The position numbers and the translations under genes were made by a program. Under the pieces are notes generated by a model that worked only from the letters and a program-made list of their open reading frames with translations, was not told where the DNA came from and did not search any database. Shown piece by piece: positions 42,419-53,748 of a DNA stretch of 64,000 nt (position 1 is the first letter of the stretch; every line of letters begins with the position of its first letter). Source of the DNA: Capsicum annuum (lineage: Eukaryota; Streptophyta; Magnoliopsida; Solanales; Solanaceae); the NCBI RefSeq assembly GCF_002878395.1, contig NC_061116.1:124183552-124247551 (forward strand), read 5' to 3'.

Positions 42419-44966
42419 TGTAATACCCTGTATAATTCTAAGCTAGTAATTGAACCATTATTCCTATGTATGAAACCTTTTATCCTGTGATTCATATTTG
42501 AGTACATGAATTAGGATGAGTATCCTAGTGATAATATAGCTTATGATGTGTTAAGCATGTTCATAAGTCACTTAGATTAAGCCAAGCTAAAAACTTTTAA
42601 ATCCACCAAGTTTTCGTGTGTGATTTCACATAAGTCATCTTTGAATGAGTGTAACTTGATCTATAAGTGTTATTTTGGAAGATTCATACCCTCCAAATTG
42701 TATAGAATTTAATAAGCTTTCCGTCGATACCAAATTCTCCTAAAACGAATACCCAGTGAAGAAGTTATGGCGATTTAAAGTTTCAGCAGTGTCATTTCAG
42801 TCAGTGGCGTGTTGCGCCATAAGCCAAAATGATGTTTGTCAATTTCCAGTGTCTCTCCGTGATTCCACCGTGTCGCGTTGAGTTTCCAGGTCATAAACAA
42901 GTGGCAATGCGAAGTCTCTGCGTCGCTCCAGGGGCCCAAATTGGGAAATTTTTACAGAAATTAAAAGACGCATCTAGATGGGTATTTGGGTCATCTTCCC
43001 ACCCCTATATAGGCTCCCAAACACGAAATTAAGCTACTCTTTTTCATCAAAATCCTCTCAAGAACACATTAGGATTTCAATTGGGGGATCAAGTTCAAGC
43101 AAATTCTACCATCAAATCCAAGAATCTCTTCGTCAATCTTTACTAAATCAAGAACTTAGGTATCCATGTGTTCATTCATGGACTCCTTTCATCGATGAAG
43201 TCCAAGAACCCTATTTTAAACTATATGCCATGATTATTTTTTTATGTTTTGATTTGATTGTTGATCTTGTTTATGTGTTTAATGATGTCAAGATAGAATC
43301 TTTATGGGTTTGTATGAAAATAGGATGGGATGTTAGTTGAAATATATGAACTTTGGGTGATTGAATTCATAAATAAACCTATTCCCAAAGTGGTGCATGC
43401 AAGGTGTTTGATAAAATACCTAAGAGACTAAAAATCATGTATTTTAGCTAAATAGAACTTAAAAGACAAGCCCATGATCTATCCCTTATGACTCAACATG
43501 AATTCCATGCAAATTGTCATGTATTGTTGTTGTACTATGGAATGCTTATGAAATTAGAACCATGCAAGTATGTACATGTTATATGCAGTATCTTCCATGT
43601 TCAAGAATATGATAACCATGTGTAGTATGAAATACCATAAATCAGTTGGGAGTAGAATTCAACACCGAGTGAACCCTAGGATAGGGACTCACCTGCCACA
43701 GTCAGAGGGTGAGAATCCTAGAAGCAATCCTTCCATTCCAAAACTACGTAGCTAGCGTAGGTTGATATGTCCCCACCCATAGGGCTGATGCATCTCTTTT
43801 GAGTTTACCTGATAGTAGGGCAGACGAAATGAGCTCCCAAAAATAGAATAGGGTTACTCACATGTTGTCTCTACCCATGGCACGATATTGACATCCTTCT
43901 AATCAGGGCAAAGATTGGACCCCACCAGTTCAGTTTTGGGGCATGTCGGTTAGATGATTACCTCCCATAGTCTCAGTCTCAGTAAAAGAACTCATATAGT
44001 TCTTTAGATCTCAGGACTATCAGATATAGTCAATTCAGATACAGTACGAAACTCAACTAGTTCCATCAGATTCGGGACTATCTGATATAGTCACTCATGT
44101 TATCAGTCATATCAGTTCTCAAAACTCATGTTATTAGTCATATCAGTTATCAAAACTTATGTTATCAGTAGTTAACTTTAGGACTGTCAGATACAGTCAA
44201 CCAAACCAATTCTAAATAATCAGAACTGTCATACACAGTTATTCATATATCAGTAACATTGTATCAGTCCCTCAGTATTCAGTAATATAGTATCAGTCTT
44301 TCTCACTCATCAGTGACTTAGATGTTAATATCAGTAAACTCAGTAGTCAGAACTCAGCATTCAGTCCAATCATGATCTCATTTACAGTTACGTAGTCATG
44401 TATGCACTCTCACGTTTATGTTAGTCAGTCAGTTATTATTGTTCATGCATATGAACCCCATGTATTTAGCCTACCTCACTTGCGTACCGGTACATTCAAA
44501 GTACTGACATATTTGCACTATGGTGTCTTATACCATAGGTTTAGAAGTACGAGCTCCAAAGAACCAGTAACATCCCAGTTCAGCGATCAGAGTTAGCAGT
44601 GAGTCCTCATCCTTCGAGGACTTGATGATTACATTATTATTTTAGTTTTCAGTTTATTTTTATAGATGGTGTTAGTTGGGGACATGTCCCATCAACTCCT
44701 TATTCAGACAGTTTAGAGGCTTTCAGACTATTGCATGTTAGATAGTTATTTCAAATTTGTTTTGGCATTGTTATATCATTTTCAGACATTGTTCTTATCA
44801 GATGTTTATTCAGATTTGAACCTTATGGCCTTTTAGTACATGTTTCCATATTTTTATGTTATATTATGTCGTATACAGGTACAGATATTAGTCATGGGTT
44901 AGATTATGGTCCTTCAAGGTCATAAGCATCGTGTAGCATTCCGGTTCAGAAAATTAGGGTGTTACA
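42419..44966 (+). repeat. 5' LTR of element F
   Basis: TGTAATACCC...GGGTGTTACA. It is 440 bases shorter than the 3' LTR, chiefly because about 410 bases equivalent to 49306-49712 (with the conserved hairpin) are missing near 43634. The GC dyad at 42806-42818 reads GGCGTGTTGCGCC versus GGCGCGTCGCGCC in the 3' LTR. Confidence 0.88.
43006..43012 (+). promoter_or_regulatory. TATA box, F 5' LTR
   Basis: TATATAG in CACCCCTATATAGGCTCCC, downstream of the GC-rich U3. The same place in the 3' LTR (48650-48657) reads TATATAAG. Confidence 0.65.
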
Positions 44967-44969
44967 AAC

Positions 44970-44987
44970 TTAGTATCAGAGCTTAAG
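44970..44987 (+). promoter_or_regulatory. Primer-binding site of element F
   Basis: TTAGTATCAGAGCTTAAG starts three bases after the LTR; initiator tRNA-Met type. Confidence 0.83.
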
Positions 44988-47900
44988 GTTCAACAGTATC
45001 CTAGGAAGTCTGAAAAGCCGCATCTAGTAGAGTCTTGTACATGCGTATGTTGTACACCACACTTATGTGTAGGAGGCTATGAGATGATTTAGAAACAGTT
45101 TCCCTTCTTTCATGTCTCAGATCATGCTATAGAAAAGTTTTCTAAGAAAACTCATATAGATTCTCGTCATGCTCCATGCATGTTAACTCCTCCTTACTTT
45201 CAAGGTAACAGAAATAGTGCAACTCAAAGTTCTATAGATAAAGTTTCCTCAACCAGTCCTAGCATATAGTTATAGGATTGCCCACAGACACAGAAATACC
45301 CCATCAATCCCGTTATGTTTCGAGTTGTACAGATTTTATTCATGACTATGAGAACTCGTTCATGAACCCAATTTTAGATATGCCATCAGATCTTTTCTAA
45401 GAATCCCATAACAGCGTAGACCTAGTATTTTTAAGCATGAACTCAGGGGTTAACAATGGTAGAGTTGGGATAGTATTATCCAGTTTGATCTGATTATGTA
45501 TTTATGGGGATAGTTGTACCACAGTAAATTAGTAGGCTTAAACAGTGTAAGCTAGAATTTAAGTTTATTTATTTGAATTAAGTATGAAGGTGTGGATGTG
45601 ATATTAATAGTATATGAAGCAACAGAAGCAACTAATGGGCTTAGTAAGGCAAGTATGTGTTTGACAGGGTGTAAGTATGTGATTATGATTAAAGTTTAGT
45701 TCAGAGCTTAGTCAAGTGTTCACAGACATAAAATGATGGCTTAAGGTCAAGGGGGAGATGATAGATCAAGTAACCAAGTTAGGCTCTCAGAATTCTTGTG
45801 GTAGTGCTAGGATGTATAGAAAGATCAGTAAGGGAAGACGATTCCCGATCCATCCTTATCTTCGTACAAGTTTTGTATTTCAGTCAATATGATGCCTACA
45901 CATATTTCATAACTTAGTTCCATGAACATAACTTATATTTACATGTTTCTCATAGACTCCTGTGCGCTCCCTGTTCCCCGCATAAGGATTTTCATCTCCC
46001 TCAGTGTTACGAATCATGTTCCATGAATTCAAAAATTTCAAACTCAGGTCATGCAGCGCATGACTCATGTACACATGTCACGCCTTACAATATATTCAGT
46101 TTCCATGACTCATGCTATTCCCCTACAAATAAGATAAATTCAGACTATGTCATGTATATCATGTATATCTTCAGTTCAGAACTTTTTGGTAAATCCATGC
46201 TGTTGACATTCTATTCCTCAGGTTTTAGTCATGTGTCAAGTTCAGTCAGTGCCATTTTTTATTTTAGGTTCTCCTGATGTAATTCTTCAGTAATCTTTCC
46301 TTATGGAACATTGTAGTGATAAGCAGTTTCTTAGATAGGAGATAGAAAATGTTTTATGTTAAGAGAAGATTGTGGCATGCTTACTGTATATGAGGGGATA
46401 GTTACGAAAATAGGCTTGAATACCATGTTAGTGTGCAAGTAAGTGGTTATCATGAGATTGTATTTAGAAGATAGGGAAGTACAGAGTATGAATGTATATT
46501 TTGATCCTTGAATTATGTCAATCCCCATCGCGTACTATAGAAACTCCGTTGCAATCTTAGTTACAATTTCAGTATTTAGTACCCAGTAATCAGTGTTCAG
46601 TTCTAGAATTTAGTATTTCAGTATCAGCCTAAACCTCAGTTATCAGCATTCAGTTATCAGAGCCCAGCATTTAGTTCCCGTAAGAATCTCAGTTACAGTT
46701 TCAATTTTAGTGCCAACTTCAGTTTAGTAATCATATCAGAAACTCAGTTCAGTTCCAGACTTGCTTAACCCATGCTACAACTATCAGTTACTCAGTCAGT
46801 AGTATTTTAGTACCTCAGTCTACAGGATGTTTCCAAATTATGTTATATGCCTAGCCTTGCATTCTTGAGGTGGTACAGTTTTGCTCATTCATGCTCAATT
46901 ACCTTATTTTATCCAGTCAATCATTACCTCCTATGTGTAATATTCTACAGCCTTAGTCCAGTTATTCTAACTAAGTACAGACAAGTCTCACATGCCCAGT
47001 ATTCATCTATCAGTTATTCAGTTAATCAGATAAGTTAGTATATTCATACAGTCGTGCTCATCACCTCGTAAATCTTTTAGTTGTATTAGTTGCAGTGCAT
47101 GAAGTTTAGTTACTTTATCTTAGATTATGTATTGGGCCTTAAGTTTTATATCTCAGATAACCAGTCATGATTTAGTTCCTAGGTGCCTTGCGCATCGCCT
47201 CAGTTTCCCTCAGTAGCTCAACCAAGACAGTATTCCTAGAGGGACCTATTGTCCCAAGTGGGAGATATGCTATGATCCCCCGAACTTTCATAACATAAGC
47301 GTCCCATTCTCTTCTCACATAATGAATCCAGTTTGGGGTAGGGATACTCATAAGTTGACCCTCTAGCTCTAAATCTCAGTCGTAACCTTGTAATTAACAA
47401 TTCAGTTTAGTCCACGATAAGATACTCTATCTATATCATGAATTACAGACTCAGTTCAGTTCATGTATCACATTCCAGACTCAGTTATGTTCTTATGTTT
47501 CCGCTCATGCATATTGAGTAATTAATCATAGACTAATCAGTATGTTCAGTTCAAGGTAATAGTCTTCTTTGAGCTTACTTGTTCTCATATTCAGATTTCA
47601 GTACCAAACTTGGTATTCCATTCTATGCTCAGTTTTTAGTTCAAACTTGGTGTCTTTACCATTTCATGTTAAGTCACATATTCATGAGTCAGTTTACTCG
47701 TGTACTCACGCATCAACTATGCGTGATCAACTTATTAGTACTTTTAGTCATGCATTCATGTATCATGTCAGTCGTATAATTTTGCATAAGATATGCATGG
47801 ATTTATCTTATTAGTTATGCATCAGATATGCACTCTTATTTCAAGAAAATTCAGTCTATCATAATGCTCAGTCGTTAATTCATGAATTAGTTATCAATAC

Positions 47901-48045
47901 ATCGGATATGTATGTTTAGTACGATATGTATTCATCTTATTAATTATGTTAATCAAGAAATCATGTTTCAATACTGTATTTCTTATACGTACTTCAGTTT
48001 ATCATTTCTCCCGTCCTACTCAGTCTCATTCGAGGATGAATATTC
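44988..48045 (+). mobile_element. Non-coding interior of element F
   Basis: The leader (GTAGAGTCTTGTACATGCG, CCACACTTATG) matches that of A. A short stretch follows with no gag similarity, then the shared tail (45700 on). CAGTTATCAGT, TCATGCAT and similar words dominate 46550-48000. ORFs 46023-46277, 47569-47814 and others have no protein-family features. Confidence 0.7.
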
Positions 48046-48060
48046 CTAAGGGAGAGATAT
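48010..48060 (+). promoter_or_regulatory. Polypurine tract of element F
   Basis: CATTCGAGGATGAATATTCC, then AAGGGAGAGATAT immediately before the 3' LTR. Confidence 0.8.
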
Positions 48061-51048
48061 TGTAATACCCCGTATAATTCTAAGCTAGTAAATGAACCAT
48101 TATTCCTACTTATGAAACCTCTTATCCTGTGATTCATATTTGAGTACATGAATTAGGATGAGTATCCTAGTGATAATATAGCTTATCATGTGTTAAGCAT
48201 GTTCACAAGAGTCACATAGAGTAAGCCAAGCTAAGAACTTTTGAATCCACCAAGTTTTCATGTGTGATTTCACAAAAATCATCTTTGAACGAGCATAACT
48301 TGATTTATAGATAGTATTTTTGAATATTATTACCCTCCAAATTGTAGAGAATTGAATAAGCTTTCCGTCGATACCAAATTCGCCTAAAATGGACACTCGG
48401 TGAAGAAGTTATGGCGATTTAAAGTTTCAGCAGTGTTATTTCGGCCAGTGGCGCGTCGCGCCATAAGCAAAAATGACGTTTTTCAATTTCCAGTGTCTCT
48501 CCGTGATTCCACGGTATCGAGGTGAGTTTCCAAGTCATAAACAAGAGTCAATGCGATGTCTTCGCATCGCGCCAGGGGCCCAAATTGTGAAATTTTTACA
48601 GAAATTAAAAGACGCATCTAAAGGGGTATTTGGGTCATCTTTCCACCTCTATATAAGATCCCAAACACGGAATTAAGCCAATATTTCACAAAAACATACT
48701 CTTTTTCATCAAAATCCTCTCAAGAACACATTAGGGTTTTAATTGGGGGATTCATGTTCAAGAAAATTCTACCATCAAATTCTAAGAATCTCTCCGTTAA
48801 TCTTCACTAAATCAAGAACTAACGTATGCGTGTGTTCATCCATGGACTCCTTTCATCCATGAAGTCCAAGAACCCTATTTTAAACTATATGCCATGATTT
48901 TTTTAATGTTTTGATTTGATTGTTGATCTTTTTTATGTGTTGAATGATGTCAAGATAGAATATTTATGGGTTTGTATGAAACTAGGATGGCATGTTAGTT
49001 GAAATATATGAACTTTGGGTGATTTGGGTGGTTGAATTCATGAATAAACCTATTCCCAAAGTGGTTCATGAAAAGTGTTTGATAAAATACCTAAGAGATT
49101 AGAAATCATGTATTTTGTCTAAATAGAACTTAAAAGACAAGCCCATGCTCTATCCCTTATGACTCAACATGAATTCCATGCCCATTGTCATGTATTGTTG
49201 TTGCACTATGGAATGCTCATGAAATTAGAACCATGCAAGTATGTACATGTTATATGCAGTATCTTCCATGTTCACGAATGTGATAACCTTGTGTAGTATG
49301 AAATCCCCTATTTATGGTATTATAAATTCTGAATGTTATTCTTACGATCAAGTCAGTCATGTGTGTCAGTTTCTTTCCATCGAGTCCTGGGGGTACTTGT
49401 ACCCAAAAAATATAGTTGTATGCCTATAGCCATGTCATGTTTTCATGATACTCTCATTCAAGCCATGATCTATAGAAATCAGTCAGTCATGTGACTCAAG
49501 AAAACCAGTAATCTCAGTAATCTCAGTGCTCAGTAACCTCAGCAACTTCAGTATTCACAGTTAATCTCAGTAACTTTAGTACTCTCAATCAGTCCTCAAA
49601 ACTCAGTACATTCTGTCAGTCATTGGAATCCAGTAACTCAGTTTAGCTCCGCTAACCAATCCCACTAACATCAGTTCAGTTAATTAGTTCAGTTTAGCTA
49701 ATCAATTCAGTGTCTTTCAGTTAGGACTAGGATTCAACACCGAGTGAACCCAAGGATAGATACTCATCTGCCACAGTCAAAGGGTAAGATTCCTAGAAGC
49801 AATCCTTGCATTCTAGAATTACGTAGCTAGCATAGGTTAAGATGTCCCTACCCATAGGGTTAATGCATCTCTTTTGAGTTTACCTGATAGTAGGGTTACC
49901 GGAATGAGCTCCCAAAAATAGAATAGGGTTACTCACATGTTGTCTCTACTCGTGGCACAATATTGACACCCTTCAAATTAGGGCAAAGATTAGACCCCAC
50001 CAGTTCAGTTCTGGGGTATGTCGGTTAGATGATTACCTCCCACAGTCTCAGTTACAATCTCAGTCTCAGTAAAAAAACTCAAATCATTCTTCAGATTTCA
50101 GGACTATCAAATCAGTCATTTAGATATAGTATGGAACTTAGCTAGTTCCATCAGATTCAGGACTGTTAGATACAGTCACTCATGTTATCAGTCATATCAG
50201 TTCTCAGAACTCATGTTATCAGTCATATTAGTTATCAGAATTATATTATCAGTATTTAACTTTAGGACTGTCAGATACAGTCAACCAGACTATTTCTTCA
50301 TAATCAGAACTATCATACATAGTTATTCATGTATTAGTAACATATTATCAGTCCCTCAGTATTCAGTAATACAGTATCAGTCTTTCTCACTCATCAGTGA
50401 CTCAGATGTCAATATCAGTAAACTCAGTAGTCAAAACTCAGCATTTAGTCCAATATGATCTCAGTTACAGTTATGTAGTCATGCATGCACTCTCACGTTC
50501 ATATTAGTTAGTCAGTTATTATTGTTCATACATACGAACCACATGCATTTAGCCTACCTCACTTGTATACCAGTACATTCAAAGTACTAACGCATTTATG
50601 CTATGGTGTCTTATACCATAAGTTTAGAAGTACGAGCTCCAGAGAACCAGTAGCATCCCAGTTCAGCGATCAGAGTTAGCAGTGAGTCCTCATCCATTGA
50701 GGACATAAGGATTACATTATTATTTCAATTTTTAGTTTATTTCTATAGATGGAGTTAGTTGGGGACATATCCTATCAACTTCTTATTCAAACAGTTTAGA
50801 GGCTTTCAGACTATAGCAAGTCAGACAGTTATTTCAGATTTGTTTTGGTATTGTTATATCAGTTTCAAACATTATTCTTATTAGATGTTTATTCAGATTT
50901 GAACCTTATGGCCTTTCAGTACATGTTTCCATATTTTTATGTTATATTATGTAGTATACAGGTACAGATATTAGTCATGGGTGAGCTTGTGGTCCTTTAG
51001 GGTCATAAGCACCATGAGCATTTCGGTTTAGAAAATCGAGGTGTTACA
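48061..51048 (+). repeat. 3' LTR of element F
   Basis: TGTAATACCCC...GAGGTGTTACA, 2988 bases. The U3 contains the perfect dyad GGCGCGTCGCGCC (48450-48462) and GATGTCTTCGCATC, TATA at 48650, the AAGAACTAACGTATGCG leader, the hairpin GGGTACTTGTACCC, and long CAGTCA-rich stretches. Confidence 0.88.
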
Positions 51049-51320
51049 GTAGTATCTATAGGTAGTAAAGAAATTATGGTGGATCTATTTGAGTTAAATA
51101 TGGTGGAATATGATGTTATATTGGGTATGGATTGGTTGCACTCGTTCTATGCTTCTCTAAACTATCGAACCTGTAGGGTTGTCTTTAAATTTTCTAATGA
51201 GCTAGTTATTGAGTGGGAGGGTGGTTCCATAGCTCCTATAGGTAAGTTCAAATCATATATTAGCACTCAAAGATTAATTTCCAAGAGGTGTATCTATCAT
51301 CTAGTTTGAGTTAAAGATTC
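51049..51320 (+). pseudogene. Protease C-terminal half of element E
   Basis: Resumes after F: VVSIGSKEIMVDLFELNMVE, then YDVILGMDWLHSFYASLNYR, the conserved end of gypsy protease, followed by the linker to RT (FKFSNELVIEWEGGSIAPIG). A stop at about 51308 (TGA for TGG) breaks the frame. Confidence 0.82.
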
Positions 51321-51329
51321 TAACTCAAA

Positions 51330-52240
51330 GGGTCCTTGTTTGCATCCTGTACCGGTGGTGAATAAATTTCCTAAGGTTTTCTTTGATTACCTTCCCAGTG
51401 TTTCTCCTGATAGGAAGATAAAGTTTGGGATTGATCTTGTTCCGAACACTCGTCCAATTTTTATTCCTCCATATAGAATGGCTCTAACTAAGTTAAAAGA
51501 TATTAAGGAGCAAATCAAGGATCTTTTAGACAAGGGTTTCTTCCGTCCTGGTGTGTCCCCATGGGAAGCACCAGTTCTATTCGTTCATAACAAGTATGGT
51601 TCCTTTCGTATGTGTGTTGATTACTGATAGTTAAACATGGTGATGGTAAAGAACAAGTTTCCTCTTCCAAGGATAGATGATCTGTCTAATCATTTGCAGG
51701 GTGCTAAGTTTTCCTCCAAAATTAATCTTCTATCCTAGTATTATCAGCTAAAGATTAGGAAGTGGATATCCCTAAGATTGCCTTCCATACCCGGTATAGG
51801 CACTTTAAGGTTTTGGTTATGTCTTTCGGGTTGACCAATGCCCCTACAACATTTATGAATTTTATGAATAGGGTCTTTCATTATTTTTTGGTTTCGTTAG
51901 TGATTTTGTTCGTAAATGGCATCTTGGTGTAATCTAAGATCAAGGTGGATCGTGTAAATCACCTCCGCATTGTGTTTCAGACCTTGAAAGAGTAGTAGTT
52001 GTATGCCAAATTTTTGAAATATGAATTTTGGTTGAACATTGTCACTTTTCTAGGTCATGTCATTTCTATTAAAGGAATTATGGTGGATCCACAGAAAGTA
52101 GTAGTGGTGAAGAAATGGCCTAGAACCATGACTCCAACCAATATTCTGAGCTTTTTGGGTTTAGCTGGCTACCACAGGAGGTTTATGGATATTTATTTTA
52201 CTATAGCTTCTCCGTTGACTAAGTTGACTTAGAAGAAGGT
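51330..52240 (+). pseudogene. pol: Reverse transcriptase of element E, broken
   Basis: Begins NKFPKVFFDYLPSVSPDRKI, then IDLVPNTRPIFIPPYRMALT, KEQIKDLLDKGFFRPGVSPW and SFRMCVDY with a stop (TGA for a Cys/Arg position) at 51625. Later frames show [12 protein letters not shown] (about 51650), [13 protein letters not shown] (about 51818) and FLGHVISIKGIMVDPQKV (about 52050). The catalytic FIDDILVYSK box reads FVNGILV-stop-SK (51909-51938): both Asp residues and the Tyr are lost. Confidence 0.85.
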
Positions 52241-52289
52241 AAAGTTCATATTCTCTGATACTTATAGGGGGGTTATAAGAAGCTGAAGG

Positions 52290-52655
52290 ATAAGGTAACT
52301 TCGGCTCTGGTTTTGACTCTACTTGAAGGCACTGATGGGTTTGTGGTCTACTATGACGCTTCCCGTGTGGGACTTTATTGTGTTCTGATGAAGCATGGGA
52401 AGGTGATAGCTTATGTTTTCAGACAGTTAAAGGTGCATGAGAGGAACTATTTGACTCATGACTTGGAGTTGTTAGTTGTGGTGTTTACGTTGAAAATCTG
52501 GCATCACTATTTATTTGAAATGCATGTGGATATCTTTTATGATCATAAGAACCTACAATATATGTTTACTCGGAAAGAGCTTAACCTCAGGAAAAAGAGA
52601 TGGCTTGAGCTTCTTAAAGATTATGACAAGAGTCTTCACTACCACCCAAGAGATA
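52290..52655 (+). pseudogene. pol: RNase H of element E, 3'-truncated
   Basis: Reads YYDASRVGLYCVLMKHGKVI, FRQLKVHERNYLTHDLELLV, FTLKIWHHYLFEMHVDIF and YDHKNLQYMFTRKEL with catalytic Asp, Glu and Asp positions kept, then WLELLKDYDKSLHYHP. Homology ends at about 52655, where the next expected words (GKANVVADALSR) are replaced by a reversed gag piece. A frameshift near 52270 separates it from RT. Confidence 0.85.
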
Positions 52656-52985
52656 GATTGACTTTACTAACCAGCATCTGTAACACTCTGTGAAGCCACT
52701 TTGAATTTTCTCAATTTATGACCAAACTTGGCACACCGAAAACAACCATCACTACCCGTCATATGCTCACCCTTATGGTTTCTACTATATTTTTTGCAAA
52801 TTGGGTTAGTAAGGATACTATTCACACTACCCTGGGACTTAAACCCCAACGCTCTGTCTTAAGATCCTACTTGAACTTTGGTATTGTAGCACTAGCAAAA
52901 GCTGAAGCTGGAGCAGATGATTTGTATCGAAAACTGAGAATGATAACCACCATCTAATTTCTTCTGTAGGATAGTAAAACTACCT
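52656..52985 (-). pseudogene. Reversed gag zinc-knuckle fragment
   Basis: The minus-strand frame 52849-52667 reads NPICKKYSRNHKGEHM, then GCFRCAKFGHKLRKFK: two zinc knuckles of the same type as in element A (CKECDRNHLGAC, CFGCGNQGHRM), with some cysteines changed. It joins RNase H of E head-on at 52655 with no LTR between, so it marks a rearrangement. Confidence 0.75.
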
Positions 52986-53748
52986 GGAAGCATTGATGCT
53001 CAGTTGGTGTATACGGAGGTTATGTGATAAGCTCAATCATATCACATCATCATTATTATCACTTTTATTGCATTTCATTCATTTATACATCTTCAGTATT
53101 GTGTTTATTTATTTTTATCTTATACATCCCTTTTATAGTTCTTTTGTGTACCTATTCCCCTATTTCTGTTCTATATTTAAAGATGTTAGTAGAGAGGGTG
53201 TGAGCTACCATTTTGGATATTTTTCTTCTTGTATGTGACATTCTCATAGTGTGTGTCTATATACTTTATTTTCTACTTTTCTTAGTCATCCTATGATACC
53301 TATTTATTACAAGTGGATTGAATTTATTCCTATTGTGCCCTTTTGATGCAGATCTAGGTATGAGTGCATCATTCGAAAGATGAATTCGAGTGATGACGTG
53401 ACATTCTAGGTAGTGGTGCTCCATGCTTCCAAAGTCTAACTTCAACCTCATCCTATCTAGTTTATGTCTTATTTTGTATTTGGAGAGAGACGTGTTTTAT
53501 TTCTTATTGTATTATCAGTTGTATATTCAAACTTTGAGTTGTATGTAGATTGTTCTTGCACCGTGACACCAGGTTTTAGGATGGTTTTTTATTTTTATTG
53601 TTATACAAACTTGCACTATTATTGTGTATAAGTGGTTGGATTTCATTCTAGAACTGTCGCTTTTGAATTTATGATATGATTTTTCTTTTACATATCATTT
53701 TGGTGATTGACTTACTTATCAAGGCTTAACTGCAGTAGGTGCCATCAT
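52986..53748 (+). repeat. LTR-like remnant, T-rich, unclassified
   Basis: TAGGTGCCATCAT at its right end resembles the TAGGTGCCATCACGAC ending of another common gypsy LTR type on the plus strand, and it directly meets the CACGACCC end of LTR G. No internal region or gene is visible. Confidence 0.35.

Larger units (their letters stand above)
42419..51048 (+). mobile_element. Element F: group 1 LTR retrotransposon without coding capacity, nested in E
   Basis: LTRs 42419-44966 and 48061-51048, primer site, and a CATTCGAGGATGAATATTCC plus polypurine end are all present. The flanking 5 bases are GTGGT and GTAGT, four of five matching, inside the protease of E. The 3.1-kb interior has neither gag nor pol; from about 45500 it resembles the 3' tail of A. 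It is a large non-autonomous derivative that must have moved with proteins from a relative such as I. Confidence 0.88.
38871..52655 (+). mobile_element. Element E: degraded Tekay/Del-like element, split by F, 3' end missing
   Basis: 5' LTR, primer site, gag and the start of protease lie left of F. The rest of protease, RT and RNase H lie right of F at 51049-52655. The reading resumes across F at the same point of the protein (VYRGxVV before, VVSIGSKEIMVDLFELNM after). Integrase, chromodomain and the 3' LTR are absent; at about 52655 it joins a reversed gag piece. Confidence 0.85.

Noticed and set aside
43080..43340. ORF 42978-43340 (120 aa) as a gene
   Set aside because: It lies wholly in the F 5' LTR; the 3' LTR copy does not keep the frame.
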